Source of the DNA: Lithobates sylvaticus
Lineage: Eukaryota; Chordata; Amphibia; Anura; Ranidae
DNA: 64,000 nucleotides
Assembly: GCA_028564925.1 (NCBI GenBank)
Contig: CM053030.1
Location: 268,982,199-269,046,198 of the forward strand
Direction of reading: 5' to 3'
In this document: in pieces, positions 33,871-46,104 of the stretch
Layout of the letters: each line of letters begins with the position of its first letter
Numbering within the stretch: position 1 is the first letter of the stretch
Program-made: the position numbers and the translations under genes
Notes under the pieces: model-generated
Databases searched by the model: none
Told to the model about the DNA's origin: nothing
The model's input: only the letters and a program-made list of their open reading frames with translations

Positions 33871-34767
33871 GGGATGGGCTCACAGGGACATGACCGAGAT
33901 CACTGGGAACAGAAGATCCCTGTCATGTCCCCTGTCAGAACGGGGATCCGCTTTTTTACACTGGCAGGTCCCCGTTCTGCCTCTGTACTAGGTGATCGTG
34001 GGTCGCCGGCAGACATAGAGTCTGATCTCTATGAAGAATTTGCAGATTCTTTCATGTAACAAGTTTAGTGAGTTCTCTGCTCACTCAGCTGTGAAAAGAA
34101 AAAAACCAAAACAGGCAGTCTGCCAAGTTTTATCACAACATCACAGCAGATAACTAAACAAAGTAACTTTTCCTTCTTAGATCATAGGAATGCACTTGAT
34201 CTGTAAATTAAAGCGGAGGTCCGGCAAAAAAAAAAAAAAAAAGAATTAAAAGCCAGCAGCTACAAATACTGCACTTACTTACCTGTCCAGGGAGCCCGCA
34301 ATGTCGGCAGTCGAAGCCGACCTGTCCGTTGGCTCCCGGCTGCTGCAGCCGCCATCCTCTGTAAGCCATGCGGCTTCACTTCCTGGTTCCCTACTGCGAG
34401 TCGCGCTGCACGTTCTCACTGGTCCCTGCTGTCTTCTGGGACCTGTGCGTCTCCCAGAAGACTGCGGGGGAGGACAGAGTAGGAGCCGGAAGTGGTGTAG
34501 GTCACCGCGATCACTGCAGTGATCTATGCCAGGAAGTGGGAGCAAATACCTGTATTAGACAGGTATTTGCTCCCTCCTCCCCCCTGAAAGGTGCCAAATG
34601 TGACACCGGAGGGGGGGGGGGGATTCCAAAAAGTGGAAGTTCCATTTTTGGGTGGAACTCCACTTTTAAGGAAGTTTAACCACTTAAAGATTGAACCTTT
34701 TTCTGACAATTGTTTCTTACAATCAGTTTAAAATCAGTATTTTTTGCTAGAAAATTACTTGGAACCC

Positions 34768-34846
<79 letters not shown>

Positions 34847-35799
34847 CATTTATTAGCAGAGACCCTAGAGAATAAAATGGCGATTGTTATTATATTTTAT
34901 GTTACCTTTTTTTGCGCAGTGGTCTTTCAAACGCAATTTTTTTGGGTAAAAATACAAAAACAAACTGTAAAGTTATGCCATTTTTTTACTTTTTTTGTAT
35001 AATGTGAACGATGATGTTACGCCGCGTGAAAAAAATTGTGATTCTCATTTTAGCCGAAATCGTGCAGCTCTACTGCCAACCTGCCTCTGTATATGTAACT
35101 GAGCTGGTTGGCAAGTGGTTAAAGGATAAGTTCACCTTTTCTGCAGACATTTACCTATAGGTAAGCCTATAGTTTGGGAGATATTTGCATTACATGCAGC
35201 CAGTGACATTACTGGTGCATGCGCTCTGAAGGAACAGCCACGGGTGCCGTTCTTTTCCGAGCCCTAACAAAAAGAATAAAACGCATGTTCTTTTTCAGGT
35301 TAAAAAATGTGCAATTTTCGTTTTTTTTTTTTCCCTTAGGAGCTTGTAAAGCATTGCACCCATTATCTGCAGATCATGGGTGCAATGTCAGGCTCCTGCA
35401 GACTCTGAGTACAGCTGGCTGCTTGCACCTCACGTATAGGCAGGCAGTTACTGAAATCGAGGAAGCTCAATGGACTATGAGAGCGCTCACTAGCGCCCTC
35501 ACAATTCATTGAGAACTACAAGTCATCTGCCACAATGGAAGACAGTACCTACTGTAGTTCATTGATTCTCAGAACTCTGTGAATGATTGACATGGCTGTG
35601 TGGGCTGAATTCCTCACAGCTGGCACTGTATTTGAATTGTGAAAGTGGGGTCGGGGTACTGGCATGTGCTTTAGTATCATGTTGCATCCTGAATATGGGT
35701 GTAACGTGCAACATGTAAAGATACTTCCCTGAGGCTTTTACATATTGATATATGAAGCTTACTGAAACTGGTTGACCCGACGCAATACGTTTTGTTTAG
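33871..35799. repeat. Inverted copy of about 14684-16600
   Basis: Mirror of the MITE at 15803-16264 (here about 34208-34670), the TA-rich DNA transposon fragment, and the TTAA-ended repeat. The TA tract at about 34771-34840 differs in length from its counterpart. Confidence 0.85.
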
Positions 35800-35882
35800 T
35801 GAGAATAAACATGGAAGGTGTGAATGTGTCCATGATGCACAAAGCAACTATTCATGTTCCACCTGACATTTTCCTAGTACAA
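35800..35882 (+). CDS. Putative internal exon, unidentified gene (inverted copy)
   Basis: Mirror of 14601-14683, with acceptor ACGTTTTGTTTAG and donor CAA/GTAAGG. It encodes the same 27 full codons, RINMEGVNVSMMHKATIHVP then PDIFLVQ. If contig B is an alternative haplotype, this is the other allele and not a second gene. Confidence 0.45.
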
Positions 35883-35946
35883 GTAAGGAAATAAAAGTCG
35901 ACTTTTTTTTATTTTTTAATCATATTCTTTATTCTTATTTCTCCAG

Positions 35947-36099
35947 CCTCTGGTTCACGTCTGTGGCAAGAATTTGGTTAGCTTTGTATCTCAAGAGTCG
36001 AAGCACAAGCTGGTACGTCTTGGAATTGTGCTAAAGGACAAAAGTCCGGACTGTATTACTACACTGAAAGCCCTCATAAAGAGCTGTCAGGTTTGGTGA
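35947..36099 (+). CDS. Putative last coding exon, unidentified gene (inverted copy)
   Basis: Mirror of 14384-14536: acceptor TTTCTCCAG, 50 codons starting PLVHVCGKNL, stop TGA at 36097-36099. The upstream part of the gene is not seen in either copy, so if it is real its other exons lie outside the mirrored segment or are interrupted by the transposon insertions. Confidence 0.5.
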   Translation, partial: PLVHVCGKNLVSFVSQESKHKLVRLGIVLKDKSPDCITTLKALIKSCQVW

Positions 36100-37360
36100 T
36101 GGACGAAGTGTCTCATATGGAATAATGTTGCTGTAAATGATTACTGAATACATTTGATATGTGCATATTGGATATTGCATGCATTTTGTATTAAGTACAT
36201 TTTATACATAAGCTTTAATGCTTGAGCTTTTATTTTTTGTGTTTTATGAGCAAAAATTATTTTTATAGCCCGAACAGTGTGAACACCATAGCTGTACTTT
36301 GGAATCCTAAAATAGGAAGTTATGGGGTGCAAGGCCAATGGTGGGCAATACTAAGTATGCTTTGCTTTTTTACTTTATGATATAATCTACCAGGATTTCT
36401 AGGAGAAAGAGAAGGATCTACATGGCCTAGAAACATCAATCGATTGGTCTATAGAGTAAAAGAGCAAAGAATACGTGTGAAGTATTGGTCTCTTGTAAGT
36501 GTTCAGACCTGAGAAGTTCACCATTGGAGGAGGTCACATGTTCCTCCATGTGAAGATGCAGGGGGTATTATGCTTTGGCTGCAGTAGAAGGACATAGGGG
36601 TGGGTAAACATGGCAAAGGTAAGTATGAGTGGGTAAGTGGTGAGCTGTAGAAAGGCCTGCCTGAAAAGGGAACTTGTCAGAATTTCATTAAAGTGTCACA
36701 TTATGACATTACTGGTGTCCCCTCTGGATTATGCAGTTATTAACTACAGTGTATGTGGTATTTCTTTAAATGACACGGCTAAATACCTTTTCTTTATCGT
36801 ACATCAAGGGACATGGTTATATAGGCACCTTTTAGTTGATGGACATTGGCACACCTTAGACAGGAAGTTTAGCTCCCTATATAACCCCTCCCCTCCTGGG
36901 AGTACCTCAGTTTTTTTGCCAGTGTCTTTGGTGTTGGTCACAAGTAAAGATGTGCTAGGCTTAGCTCCACTGGAATAATCCTTTGCTGGGCCAAGCTATG
37001 CAACCGGATCCATTCAAAGTGTCTTTTCAGGCCAAATTGAATGGTACCTTTGCCTTGTGTCGGAAGAAACAAGGTTTTGCCTGTAATGCTTCTCTTTTTA
37101 GAGAGCTGGACCCCGGGATCCAGTGCTTGGTTTTTTGCAGCCATATTTTCTGACGGGGTGCTTTACGGGTCCAGGAGTGTGGATCCCTCGATTTAAAAAG
37201 GGGCCCCGGTTCCTGAAGGTTTTTTTAAACGGAGCCCACCCTGAGTGGCGAAGATTGAGTCTGTCTGGTCTGGTTTACCACACAACCCTGCAGCTGGATA
37301 AGGTAAGTGAAGATTTTTTGAGTTCTTATGGGTTTTCTCCTTTAAGTAAAATGTTGTCAC
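36100..37360. repeat. Inverted copy of about 13121-14383
   Basis: Mirror of the unassigned stretches, including the possible DIRS-type leader (36770-37320). No coding sequence supported. Confidence 0.7.
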
Positions 37361-38782
37361 TTTATACACTATCATTTCTCATCGTCATGGCAGAGAGGCC
37401 ATGAAATGTTTCTTGGAGAGGGTTTCGGCATCTGTAGGTTGCAGCGGCAGTTCCTTCTCCACCTCCTTGACTTTGCCATGAACCACAATTATTTTTTGGT
37501 TTAATGGCTCTTATTATTTGCAAGGTCGAGGAGTGACGATGGGTGCCTAGTTTGCACCAAGTATGGCCAAATGGGAGGAGGAAGTCATCTATGATCAAAG
37601 GAGGACCAATTTGATCTTCTGGGGTCCATACATTTATGACGTCCTCCTCCTATGGGAAGGAGATCGTGCCTCTTTGGATCTGTTCATTGGTGAACTTATC
37701 TCCAATGATCAGGGCATTGTTCTCCAGCATGAGGCTATCACCTCTGCCATACATTTTTTAGACCTGTAAATCAGGGTAGAAAATTATAGACTTTTTACGT
37801 CCACATATTTTAAAGGCACTGACTGGAATGGCTACATATGGACGGACAGCTGCCATCAAGAGTCCTGGCTTAGGTCTGCCCCTAATGAGCCTGTTGCTCA
37901 GATTAAGGAGGAATTGCTCCTTACAGGTGGACTTCCTGAAGGAGGCAGATTTTTCTTGAAGACTCGCTTCCTACAGAAAGGTTATGCAGTCAATGAACTT
38001 GATCGGGTCATAACTGATGTTGCATTGAAAAATAAAGACCTGCTGAAGCCCAGAATAAGAGCAGGTGGGGATTTTTTCTCTCGTTTTTTGTTCTATACCA
38101 CCTACACGGACCAGCACTTTTCAATTAAAAAGATTTGTTTAGAAAGCATTGGGGCATTCTAAAAAAATGACAGAATACTAGGTCCTTTGCTCCCTGAACA
38201 ACCTAGGGTCACCTATAGCAGTGCACCCCCACTGAAACGTCAAGTAGCCCCAAATATAATTAGACCCCCAGTAAAACCAAGCTTCTACAGCGATTTTGTT
38301 GTAGGGCGAGGGCCACTATCGTAGAAAATGTGAAGTTTGTCTAAATAATTGCCTTTAGGAGAGGAAATATACCACATTTATCTCTAATGTTACTGGTCGA
38401 TCATATGACGTGGAATCTTTTATCACCTGTTTGACTAAGAACATGGTTTATATGATCACATGCCCTTGCAGCCTACATTATGTGGGTCGAACCATCCACA
38501 AGTTGGAAACTGGTTCAAGAAGCCCTTACGAATATTTGCCAGGTGCTCCTTGAGCCTATAGTTTATCCAAACACTATGCCACGGTAAGAGTCCAAAGGGC
38601 ACATCTTTTATGGCCATAGACAAGTTTGATCCTCATTGGAGAGGCAGCCATATTAGTAGAGAGATTTCAAAGATGGAGACCTGGTGGATTTTCTGTTTTT
38701 AAAATCTTACAGACCATTTGGTTTGAACATATAATGGGATGTGAATGCCTTTTATTAACAGTTGAACCCCCAGACTGTTTCT
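37360..38782 (+). pseudogene. Penelope-like element coding part, inverted copy
   Basis: Mirror of 11701-13120 and easier to read on this strand. The reverse transcriptase is at about 37440-37770 (LLDFAMNHNYFWFNGSYYL, QGRGVTMG, MAKWEEEVIYDQ, YIYDVLLLWEGD, HFLDL). The linker with KTRFLQKGYAVNELDRVI is at about 37960-38020. GIY-YIG-type MVYMITCPCSLHYVGRT starts at 38444. Stops and frame changes make it a dead copy. Confidence 0.72.
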
Positions 38783-39285
38783 TTTTTTATAGATTTTTTT
38801 CTCATTAAGATTTTTATTTTCACAAAGTAAAATCATTACAGAAGAATTCACAGTAAATCTAACAAATGTGACTAGTTAACATACCAATGAGACATTGAGA
38901 ATTTAACAAAGTAAGAAATAAGTATGTAACTTAAGCTGTGACAACTCATTTGTATGCTATATCCCAGAACACTCCAAGAAGGGTAGGAACTCGCATCCCC
39001 TCCGACACCCCAACCGGGATCAAGCTGTGTCCAAGGAGGTGCAGATATCCCCCCCCCCCCCCCCTTGAACGAATAGAATTTACTATATAACTTCTGAGAA
39101 GCAAGATATAATACTATTAACTTTTCGAGTTGCCCAGACCAAATAAAATTGTAGATTCTAACATGGATACAACATCATGTTCTCACTGGATTAAGCCCAG
39201 GAAAAAATCCTATATTTAGTAAGACATACTAATGTAAAAAACTGTCAATTCCTAGGTAATTCAAGGAAAGATACTCTAGTCAAAA

Positions 39286-39332
<47 letters not shown>

Positions 39333-40224
39333 GGCTATATATATATATATATATAATATATATAATATATAAATAGAAAATAATAATAATAATATCCAAT
39401 ATAAAAATAAAAAGGAAAGACTAAAAACTGAGAAGAGAGAGAAAAGAGATAGAAAGAAGAAGAGATGATGCCTTTATGTCCTATAAAAGATCCAAAGATC
39501 AGCGATTAATATTGCTATCTGTGCCTGACCTCAGTGAAATACCCAGATACTGAGCCCAGGGATCCCATATGATTTCAAATTGTGTGGTCTTGTCCAATAG
39601 GGAGCTGACCATTTTCTCTTGTTCCATTATCCATGAAATTTTCCTTTTCATGGACAATACAGATACCGAGGGCTTCTTCCAATCTTTTGCAATGGTTAAT
39701 TTGGCTCCCGTTAATATAAATAGAATCAGTCTTCTAGTGTTTTTAGGCACGTGCGGCACTAATCCATTGAGCAAGGCAATCGCTGGTGTTTGGGGGACAG
39801 CATAACCCGTAACTTTTCTAATAATATGGAAGACCCTATTCCAAAATCCCCGGAGTTTGGGACATTCCCACCAAATATGTATCATAGAGCCCAGTCCTTG
39901 GCAACCTCTACAGCATAGAGGCGAAGTGGAAGGATACATTGCCGCTAATTTTGTAGGAACTAAGTACATCTTGTAAATATTTTGATGTTAGCCTCAATGA
40001 GAGAGGTATTGTCAATGCCTTTGATCGATCGAGAATAGTTCTCATACCAGTCTACCAGTTCCCAGTCAGTATGTAGATCCTTCTCCCAGGCCAGCATGTA
40101 TGGCAGTTTATCAGAGTTAGACGCTAGAGACTCATAGATCACAGAAATCCCCCCCTTCCGCCCCATGGCTTGTTCACACCAGCTTTCATAAGCTGTAATT
40201 CTCAAGGGATTCAATTTATTTTTC
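38783..40224 (-). pseudogene. L1 inverted copy, 3' UTR and ORF2 C-terminal part
   Basis: Mirror of about 10280-11700. The 3' untranslated region (38800-39498) includes an interrupted TA tract (39285-39370) and a C run at about 39050. The ORF2 C-terminal piece 39499-39969 has LCCRGCQGLGSMIHIWWECP, where contig A has LCFRGC. The L1 is then interrupted by the chromovirus. Confidence 0.85.
39285..39370. repeat. Interrupted TA tract
   Basis: TA repeat broken by TTGGGGC at about 39328-39334. It is longer than, and different from, the pure tract at 11130-11197. Confidence 0.85.
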
Positions 40225-40229
40225 CATAT

Positions 40230-40989
40230 TGTCAAGGAAGACATCCCAGTGACCCGGGAGGGCCTGCCCACAGAACTTCCTTCAGACCCAATCAGCGCTT
40301 GTCGGCGCGCATTGGCGTCGGCGGGCGCGCGCGCGCCCGCTTCACGGGCGCGTGCGCGCGCGTGAGCACCGACGCGCCGTCAATTAGCCTTTGGCGCCAA
40401 AGAGCCTATAAGAGGAAGCTTGTAGCTGAGGCCTCTTGCTGTCCGGTCTACAGCGTTTCCTGAGACCCCTGCTATCATTAAGTACCTGTTGATTCCTGTT
40501 TCCCGGCTTGTCCCTGACTACACCTACCTGCTGCCTGCCTCCGACCCCGGATTGTCTGACTATTCTCTGCCTGCTCCTCTGGTCCTGTTGTTGCCCGATT
40601 GTTGCCGACCCTGCCTGTACCCTGACAACCCGCCTGCCTCTGCCTGGACCTGTTCTGTCTGCCAGTGTCTGCCTCTGCCTGTGACTGCTCCGCCTGCCAG
40701 TGTTGACCCGGCCTGCCTGCCCACGTCCAGCGTTCCAGTGTTCAAGCACGTGTTCTCTTCAGCCTGCTGTTCCAGAAGTTCCTGCAAACTCCAGAACCTA
40801 CAGTGCTGTCTGCAGTTCCTGTGTTCCTGTTACCTGCACGGTTCCAGTCAAGCCCACAGCTGCCATCTGCCAGGCACTTGTGCACCCCTGCACTCGCGGG
40901 CCCCTGTTCCCACCTTCAGGGGTTCACGAGCCAGAGGCATACGAGAGGCCGCTCCCTGCATTCTGGGCTCCATCCCTAGGTACGTGACA
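40230..40989 (+). repeat. 5' LTR of the chromovirus
   Basis: Starts TGTCAAGGAAGAC and ends TACGTGACA. It has a GC-rich stretch of alternating GCGC at 40320-40370, a likely TATA box (CTATAAGAGG near 40406), and a long run rich in CTGCCTG. The open frames in it are chance. Confidence 0.9.
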
Positions 40990-41002
40990 GTACCGGACAG
41001 CC

Positions 41003-42325
41003 ATGTCCGAGCCCACGCAGGGAGTTTCGCCCATGGAAGATCTCTGCCGCCACCTTGCAGGACTTGCCCAGGCGGTGAAGAATTTGCAGGAAGGTTACAC
41101 TAACCTGGAGGAACGTGTCCAAGTCCTGTCCGCTTCCGCTTCTGCTGCCCCTGGGACTCCTGCTACACCCTCTGTAGTGATGTTGCCACCGGAACCTCGA
41201 GTTCCCCCGCCTGAGAAGTTTTCCGGCAACCGGAGCAAATTCAGGACATTCCGCAATGCTTGCGAGCTCCTTTTTGCCTTACAACCAAGGACCTTTTCCC
41301 TTGAAGCCACCAAGGTTGGGTTTGTTATCTCCCTGCTGTCAGATGAACCCCAGTCCTGGGCCCATCGGCTCTTGGAAAAGAAGGACCCCTCACTGAATAC
41401 CCTAAACACCTTCTTCCAGGCCATGTCCTTACTTTATGAAGACCCGCAGCTAACCGCTACCGCGGAGACAGCCCTGCATACTTTGCAGCAAGGACGCAGG
41501 CCTGTGGAAGATTACGCGACGGAATTCAGGCGCTGGAGCGCCGACACAGACTGGAATAATGCTGCATTACGCCACCAGTTTCGCATGGGTCTCTCAGATC
41601 CTCTAAAGGATGAACTAGCCCGTGTGGGCATACCAGACACTTTGGAGGCCCTCATGGAACTGTCCATCCAAATAGACAGACGGCTACGGGAGCGACGTGC
41701 TGAGAGGTCCGCCGGATCTTCCCGTCCCATTTGGATGCTTCCCCGTGTGCCCAGTCCTCCGTATCCAGCTCCCCCAGCTTCCGCTACCGCCAGGTTCGAT
41801 GCCCCGGAGCCCATGCAGCTGGGCTTGCTCCGCCCCTCTCTGACCCCTGAGGAACGTCAACGCCGCCGGGTCGGCAACCTTTGCTTGTATTGCGGAGAAC
41901 CAGGACATTTCGTACGAGCCTGCCCAGCAAAGCTCCGTAAGTGCTTCTCCATTTCTCCCGCCTGTATTCCTGTCTCACCTAACCTTATGTCTCACCTGGC
42001 TGTTCCCATTGTCTTGCAGCTTCCCGAAGGGAACATCCAAACCAGCGCAATTATTGATTCTGGGGCATGCAGTGGCTTCTTGGACTTATCCTTTGCCTCC
42101 AGGTACCACATCCCCCTACGACCAAGAGCAAAGGACCTTTCTGTACACCTGGCCGACGGGTCCGCTCTTAAATCTGGACCAGTAACCCACGTGACCTCTC
42201 CTCTACCAGCTACCATTGCCGGGATTCACCAAGAACTGCTGTGCTTAGATGTCATCGAGTCCCCGTTATTTCCCATCATACTGGGCATGCCCTGGTTGAG
42301 GGCCCATAACCCGCAGATCGATTAG
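41003..42325 (+). CDS. Chromovirus gag with protease-like end
   Basis: 440 codons from ATG 41003 (MSEPTQGVSPMEDLCRHLAG). A capsid-like segment includes FSGNRSKFRTFRNACELLFA and QGRRPVEDYATEFRRW, a typical retrotransposon gag (DUF4939-like) pattern. A CCHC zinc knuckle (CLYCGEPGHFVRACP) is at about 41882-41930, binding element RNA. Near the end, AIIDSGACSGFLDLSFASRY matches a pepsin-like aspartic protease active site, with IILGMPWLRAHNPQID as its flap-side motif. Fossil element; further detail is withheld by rule. Confidence 0.85.
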   Translation: MSEPTQGVSPMEDLCRHLAGLAQAVKNLQEGYTNLEERVQVLSASASAAPGTPATPSVVMLPPEPRVPPPEKFSGNRSKFRTFRNACELLFALQPRTFSLEATKVGFVISLLSDEPQSWAHRLLEKKDPSLNTLNTFFQAMSLLYEDPQLTATAETALHTLQQGRRPVEDYATEFRRWSADTDWNNAALRHQFRMGLSDPLKDELARVGIPDTLEALMELSIQIDRRLRERRAERSAGSSRPIWMLPRVPSPPYPAPPASATARFDAPEPMQLGLLRPSLTPEERQRRRVGNLCLYCGEPGHFVRACPAKLRKCFSISPACIPVSPNLMSHLAVPIVLQLPEGNIQTSAIIDSGACSGFLDLSFASRYHIPLRPRAKDLSVHLADGSALKSGPVTHVTSPLPATIAGIHQELLCLDVIESPLFPIILGMPWLRAHNPQID

Positions 42326-42439
42326 GTCCTAGGGAAGATTGAGTTCCCCTCTCCTTACTGTCATCAGCATTGTTCACCTGGACCCGGTGAGGCGCCTGCT
42401 TCCCTACTGTGCCTGGAGGTTGAGGCCGAAACACCCGTT

Positions 42440-43990
42440 TTTTTTTTTTTTATAATACAAGCGGTACCCGAAGTTTATCACCATTTCCTGGACGTCTTTA
42501 GCAAGAGGGGTGCAGAGACTCTCCCGCCACACAGGCCATACGACTGTCCCATTGATCTCCTCCCAGGAGCAGAAATCCCTTTTGGGAGAATCTTCCCCTT
42601 ATCTGAACTGGAACTGGGGACATTAAAGACCTATCTTGACGACAACCTACAGAAGGGGTTCATCCGACCTTCCACCTCACCCGCAGGAGCGGGGATCTTC
42701 TTTGTGGAGAAAAAGGACCACTCATTACGCCCATGCGTGGACTACCGGGCTCTCAACAAGATTACGGTTAAGAACCGTTACCCTCTGCCCCTAGTGCCAG
42801 AACTTTTCCAGAGACTGGGGTCTGCAGCAGTGTTTTCCAAGTTGGACCTTCGCGGGGCCTACAACCTTGTTCATATACGGAGTGGAGATGAGTGGAAAAC
42901 TGCCTTCTGCACACGCTTCGGGCATTTTGAGTACTTAGTTATGCCCTTCGGCCTGTGCAATGCCCCCGCCACATTCCAACACTTCGTGAATGACATCATC
43001 AGAGACTTTCTCGACCTATTTGTTGTTATTTATCTTGATGACATTCTAATCTTTTCCTCCTCTCTAGCTGAGCACCGAGAACACGTCAAGAACGTACTGG
43101 CACGACTACGACTCCATGGACTTTATGCCAAACCCGAAAAGTGTGTCTTTGAACAGCGGAGTATCCCCTTCCTCGGCCTCATCATCTCCGTGGAGGGCAT
43201 TGAGATGGACCCTCAGAAGGTTTCAGCCATCCTAGATTGGCCAGCCCCCACCGATAAGAAAGGGGTGCAACGGTTTGTGGGCTTCGCAAATTTTTATAGA
43301 AAATTTATAAGAGGATTCTCCACCATCATTTCCCCCATAACCAGGTTAACCCAACAGGGTCTCAAGTTCCAGTGGTCCACCGAAGCCCAGGCGGCCTTCA
43401 CCACGCTGAAGAACCTGTTCATTTCTGCCTCAGTCCTGAAACACCCCGACTCCACCCTGCCTTACATTTTGGAAGTGGATGCCTCAGAAATAGCGGTGGG
43501 GGCAGTGCTCTCCCAGAGACAGGGACCCAAAGCCCTTTTGCACCCGGTCGCCTTTTTTTTCACGTAAATTATCAGAGGCAGAACGGAACTACGATGTCGG
43601 CGATCGGGAGTTGTTGGCAATCAAGGCGGCACTCGAGGAGTGGCGCTACCTCCTGGAAGGAGCAACCCATCCGATTCTTATCTATACTGACCATAAGAAC
43701 TTGGAATACCTGAAAGCCGCCAGAAGACTGAGACCGCGGCAGGCCAGGTGGGCACTTTTTTTTACCAGATTCCAGTTCCATATAACTTACCGTCCCGGAT
43801 CGAAGAACACCAAGCCTGACGCGTTGTCACGGATGTACAGCGGGCCTGAAGCCCTTTCGCCTCCAGACACTGTCCTGTCTTCAGGGAATTTCCTCCTACT
43901 CCAGGGGGACTTATTTACCCAGATTAGACAAGCGTCCACTGGCGCTCCTCTTCCACCTGACACCAGCTCTATTAGCCAGAGATGGTCTAT
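42440..43990 (+). pseudogene. Chromovirus reverse transcriptase and ribonuclease H region
   Basis: Reverse transcriptase: [20 protein letters not shown] near 42725, [14 protein letters not shown] near 42838, [20 protein letters not shown] near 42940, and the catalytic palm motif [12 protein letters not shown] near 43026-43060. Ribonuclease [20 protein letters not shown] near 43470, [17 protein letters not shown] near 43611, TDHKNLEYL near 43687 and [12 protein letters not shown] near 43810. It copies element RNA and removes the template. Confidence 0.85.
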
Positions 43991-44013
43991 TATGGTTCGG
44001 GGACAGGATCTTC

Positions 44014-45330
44014 GTGCCCCAGGAAGCTCGGGCCTCGGTCCTCAGCTCTTGCCACGACCATATGCTGGCTGGCCATTTCGGGGTGTACAAGACCTCCGAT
44101 CTGCTCCAGCGCACATTCTGGTGGCCGCAATGGCGAAGGGACTGTAAGGAGTATGTGGAGGCGTGCGTTACCTGCATCCAGAATAAGGGCAGCAAGACCA
44201 GAGCGTGGGGGTTGTTGAAGCCACTCCCCGTCCCGGAGAGACCATGGAGGATGATCTCCATGGATTTTATTGTGGAGCTACCGCCCTCAGAAAATTGCAC
44301 TACCATCTTTGTGGTAGTGGATAGACTATCCAAGATGTCCCACTTCCTGCCCATGAGGGGCACACCATCTGCCGCCGAGACGGCGAAGACCTTCATCAGG
44401 GAAATAGTGAGGCTCCATGGCATACCAGCAAATATCACGTCGGATCGGGGGTCACAATTCACGTCTAAGTTCTGGAAAGCTCTGTGTGGGTCACTAAGGA
44501 TTGACCTGTCTTTCTCCTCTGCTTACCATCCTCAAACGAACGGTCATACGGAAAGAACCAATCAAACGCTGGAGCAGTACCTGCGCTGCTTTTCCTCATT
44601 TTCCCAGGATGACTGGGTCCCGCTGCTTCCCCTTGCTGAGTTTGCTTATAATAACTCTGTCCATTCAGCCACTAAGCAATCCCCGTTTTTTGCAAATTAC
44701 GGGTTCCACCCTCTATTTCTATCGAACAATTTTCCGGAGTGCCCGGTACCAGCCGCCCAGGAACACCTCAAATTTTTGGAGTCCAACAACAAGCTACTAC
44801 AAGAAACTATGGCAAGGACACAGAGTTACAACAAGGAGGTTTATGATAAAAAGAGAAGAGGGGAGCTTGACCTCAAACCTGGAGACCAAGCCTGGTTATC
44901 CACTCTGAATTTAAAATTAGCATGCCCATCCAGAAAACTAGGTCCCAAGTTCGTGGGGCCCTTCCCCGTAGTGAGGAGAATCAACAATGTAGCCTACGAG
45001 CTGAAGTTACCGGAGTCATTCCGGATTCACCCGGTCTTTCATGTGGCCCTGCTCAAGCCTGTGGTGCCAGACCCATTTGTCAACCGAAAGGTCGTTCCCC
45101 CCGCACCTGTAATCATTAACGGAGAGATGGAATTCGAAGTAGAATCCATCCTGGATTGTAGGAGAAGGGGTAACCAGGTTCAGTTTCTGGTAAAATGGAA
45201 GGGGTATGGACCCGAGGAGAACTCTTGGGAACCGGAGGCCAACATACACGCCAGAAGACTGATCCTTGCCTTCAAGAGGTCCCATCCCAGTAAGATGGCA
45301 CAATTGGGCATCCGGAGGTTGCCCTTGGGG
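44014..45330 (+). CDS. Chromovirus integrase with C-terminal chromodomain
   Basis: HHCC zinc-binding part at about 44050-44190 ([20 protein letters not shown] through CVTCIQNKG). The catalytic core has [11 protein letters not shown] near 44262, [17 protein letters not shown] near 44435 and [20 protein letters not shown] near 44525. A GPF-type module ([20 protein letters not shown]) is followed by [12 protein letters not shown] chromodomain ([19 protein letters not shown], then [20 protein letters not shown]) is at about 45128-45280. Chromodomains steer integration towards marked chromatin in this family. Confidence 0.9.
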
Positions 45331-45342
45331 GGGGGGGGGCAA

Positions 45343-46104
45343 TGTCAAGGAAGACATCCCAGTGACCCGGGAGGGCCTGCCCACAGAACTTCCTTCAGAC
45401 CCAATCAGCGCTTGTCGGCGCGCATTGGCGTCAGCGGGCGCGCGCGCCCGCGGGCGCCCGCTTCACGGGCGCGTGCGTGAGCACCGACGCGCCGTCAATT
45501 AGCCATTGGCGCCAAAGAGCCTATAAGAGGAAGCTTGTAGCTGAGGCCTCTTGCTGTCCGGTCTACAGCGTTTCCTGAGACCCCTGCTATCATTAAGTAC
45601 CTGTTGATTCCTGTTTCCCGGCTTGTCCCTGACTACACCTACCTGCTGCCTGCCTCCGACCCCGGCTTGTCTGACTATTCTCTGCCTGCTCCTCTGGTCC
45701 TGTTGTTGCCCGATTGTTGCCGACCCTGCCTGTACCCTGACAACCCGCCTGCCTCTGCCTGGACCTGTTCTGTCTGCCAGTGTCTGCCTCTGCCTGTGAC
45801 TGCTCCGCCTGCCAGTGTTGACCCGGCCTGCCTGCCCACGTCCAGCGTTCCAGTGTTCAAGCACGTGTTCTCTTCAGCCTGCTGTTCCAGAAGTTCCTGC
45901 AAACTCCAGAACCTACAGTGCTGTCTGCAGTTCCTGTGTTCCTGTTACCTGCACGGTTCCAGTCAAGCCCACAGCTGCCATCTGCCAGGCACTTGTGCAC
46001 CCCTGCACTCGCGGGCCCCTGTTCCCACCTTCAGGGGTTCACGAGCCAGAGGCATACGAGAGGCCGCTCCCTGCATTCTGGGCTCCATCCCTAGGTACGT
46101 GACA
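45343..46104 (+). repeat. 3' LTR of the chromovirus
   Basis: Starts TGTCAAGGAAGAC after a G-rich polypurine tract (45328-45340) and ends TACGTGACA. Nearly identical to 40230-40989 apart from the GC-rich tract length and a few substitutions. Confidence 0.9.

Larger units (their letters stand above)
40230..46104 (+). mobile_element. Gypsy chromovirus LTR retrotransposon, fossil
   Basis: A full-length Ty3/Gypsy element (about 5.9 kb) with LTRs of about 760 bp, gag, protease, reverse transcriptase, ribonuclease H and an integrase ending in a chromodomain, the standard chromovirus order. It lies inside L1 ORF2 with a 5-bp target duplication CATAT at 40225-40229 and 46105-46109. The matching site at about 10277-10281 in contig A is empty. 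The LTRs differ at only a few positions, so it is young. About three or four breaks in the coding part suggest it is inactive. Confidence 0.92.

Noticed and set aside
40489-41103. 204-codon frame rich in Cys and Pro near the chromovirus start
   Set aside because: It lies almost wholly in the LTR and is repeated in the 3' LTR; composition follows the CTGCCTG-rich LTR, not a protein.
23523-46104. The two Gypsy elements as active retroviruses
   Set aside because: No envelope gene is visible and the coding parts are broken; they are fossil LTR retrotransposons.
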